From: RGIG7213 sp045540335
Lineage (GTDB): Bacteria; Bacillota; Clostridia; Oscillospirales; CAG-272
Reading direction: 5' to 3'
Length of the DNA stretch: 40,441 bases
NCBI GenBank assembly: GCA_045540335.1
Contig: JAZQHC010000019.1
Coordinates: 1 to 40,441 of the forward strand
Below the pieces are notes generated by a model, which was not told the DNA's origin, ran no database searches, and saw nothing but the letters and a program-made list of their open reading frames with translations. A program made the position numbers and the translations under genes. Shown in pieces: positions 39,898 through 40,441 of the stretch. Each line of letters opens with the position of its first letter. The first letter of the stretch is position 1.

Positions 39898-39925
39898 CCC
39901 CGACAGATTTCAAAGTCTGTCGGGG
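39898..39925 (-). terminator. Terminator after the GNAT gene
   Basis: CCCCGACAGA / TCTGTCGGGG perfect 10-bp stem (39898-39907, 39916-39925) with 8-nt loop, 9 bp beyond the GNAT stop; the minus-strand tail TTAATTATTT is only moderately T-rich. Confidence 0.75.
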
Positions 39926-39934
39926 TATCGTCAT

Positions 39935-40420
39935 TTATGTAAGCTTTAACTCCATATATCCGCAAGTAAACGGAAAGAAGTCGAATTTTTGGATTTTGAT
40001 ATGCTTAAATCCAAAAGATTCATACCATAACTTCAAAACTTGATTTTCTTCGACAATTCCGATATTCATTTTTAAGCATCCTAAACCTTTAGCTGTATGA
40101 AATGAATGCAATAAAAGTTTTTCTCCTATACCTTGATGTCTGAACTGAGGCAAAACGCATAAATTATTCAGCTCACATTCCTTATTATCTTGTAATGCCA
40201 AAGAATAATAACCAACAATTTTCCCATCAACAATAAAAGCGTACATAGGTCTTTTTTCGTTGTTTAATTGCCAAGATAGGCGTTGTTCTGTTGAGGCGAA
40301 AGCCGTAAAGCGAGGAGCGTTTTCTATTGTAAAACCAAACTCATTGGCGACAGTCAAAAAACTTTCTTTAATGACATCAACACATTCTTTTATATTTTTA
40401 TTGTTTACCGATTGTATCAT
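39935..40420 (-). CDS. GNAT-family N-acetyltransferase
   Basis: 161 residues, a single GNAT domain that transfers an acetyl group from acetyl-CoA to an unknown amine. The acetyl-CoA-binding motif A reads L-C-V-L-P-Q-F-R-H-Q-G-I-G-E-K-L-L, fitting the R/Q-x-x-G-x-G/A pattern. V-D-G-K-I-V-G-Y-Y-S-L (beta-4) precedes it and E-S-F-G-F-K (motif B) follows. AAGGAG lies before the ATG at 40420. Substrate and neighbours to the right are outside the window. Confidence 0.85.
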   Translation of the reverse strand: MIQSVNNKNIKECVDVIKESFLTVANEFGFTIENAPRFTAFASTEQRLSWQLNNEKRPMYAFIVDGKIVGYYSLALQDNKECELNNLCVLPQFRHQGIGEKLLLHSFHTAKGLGCLKMNIGIVEENQVLKLWYESFGFKHIKIQKFDFFPFTCGYMELKLT

Positions 40421-40441
40421 ACATCTATCTCCTTTTTCGCC

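Noticed and set aside
1..40441. tRNA, rRNA, CRISPR arrays, transposases, prophage genes
   Set aside because: Looked for typical cloverleaf ends, repeat-spacer periodicity and recombinase or transposase motifs; none was found apart from the excisionase-type HTH protein at 599-790.

Overview
The window looks like chromosomal DNA of an anaerobic, probably spore-forming member of the Clostridia (Bacillota). The main reasons are an IspH-ribosomal protein S1 fusion gene in a cmk-plsC-ispH/rpsA operon, the rimP-nusA-ylxR-ylxQ-infB operon, a UVR-containing ClpC, a SleC/SpoIID-like cortex-lytic module, PduL in place of a classical phosphotransacetylase, meso-diaminopimelate dehydrogenase and a GGGtGRT protein. 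Order or genus cannot be assigned from sequence reading alone. No rRNA, tRNA, CRISPR array or complete insertion sequence was seen.

Layout. 1-1300 is an accessory patch: the 3' end of a membrane protein gene, the first 12 codons of a coupled downstream gene, then an abrupt switch to a reverse-strand pair (excisionase-type HTH regulator and a truncated TIR-like protein). It is followed by a perfect 21-bp palindrome, a heptamer repeat array and a cluster of DnaA-box-like sites. 1290-6449 (minus) carries a DUF1858 protein, ClpC and a three-gene spore/peptidoglycan module. 6684-9000 (plus) is a strongly codon-biased operon of pduL, a NifU-like scaffold and a GGGtGRT protein. 9001-10028 holds no intact gene, but it contains a candidate structured RNA and a decayed small gene. 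10029-16086 contains a zinc-ribbon membrane protein, two Cys-rich lipoproteins (one with a CAP domain, one with a nuclease domain), a LytTR/DUF3021 pair with a readable operator, and a ribokinase.

16272-21767 (plus) is an ABC exporter, an ABC-F ATPase and a GH127 arabinofuranosidase. It is followed by rplS with a structured leader, a ParB/Noc-like protein (minus), a YdcF-like protein and the infB operon (minus, 29275 to 24256) with an attenuator-like hairpin in its leader. Next come purC, a free-standing DUF1874/YddF-like gene with its own consensus promoter, a GH43-like enzyme and ddh. 32895-39431 (minus) reads as one tight operon asd-rpiR-yhiN-cmk-plsC-ispH/rpsA from a consensus promoter at 39542-39570 to a terminator at 32824-32870. 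A GNAT acetyltransferase closes the window.

The most interesting unexplained items are the structured RNA candidate at 9122-9303, the solitary DUF1874 protein that seems to lack the catalytic histidine of the AcrIII-1 ring nucleases, the iteron plus DnaA-box cluster next to a truncated TIR-like gene, and the apparently abundant PduL/NifU-like/GGGtGRT operon of unknown role. All family assignments come from reading motifs by eye; no database search was run.
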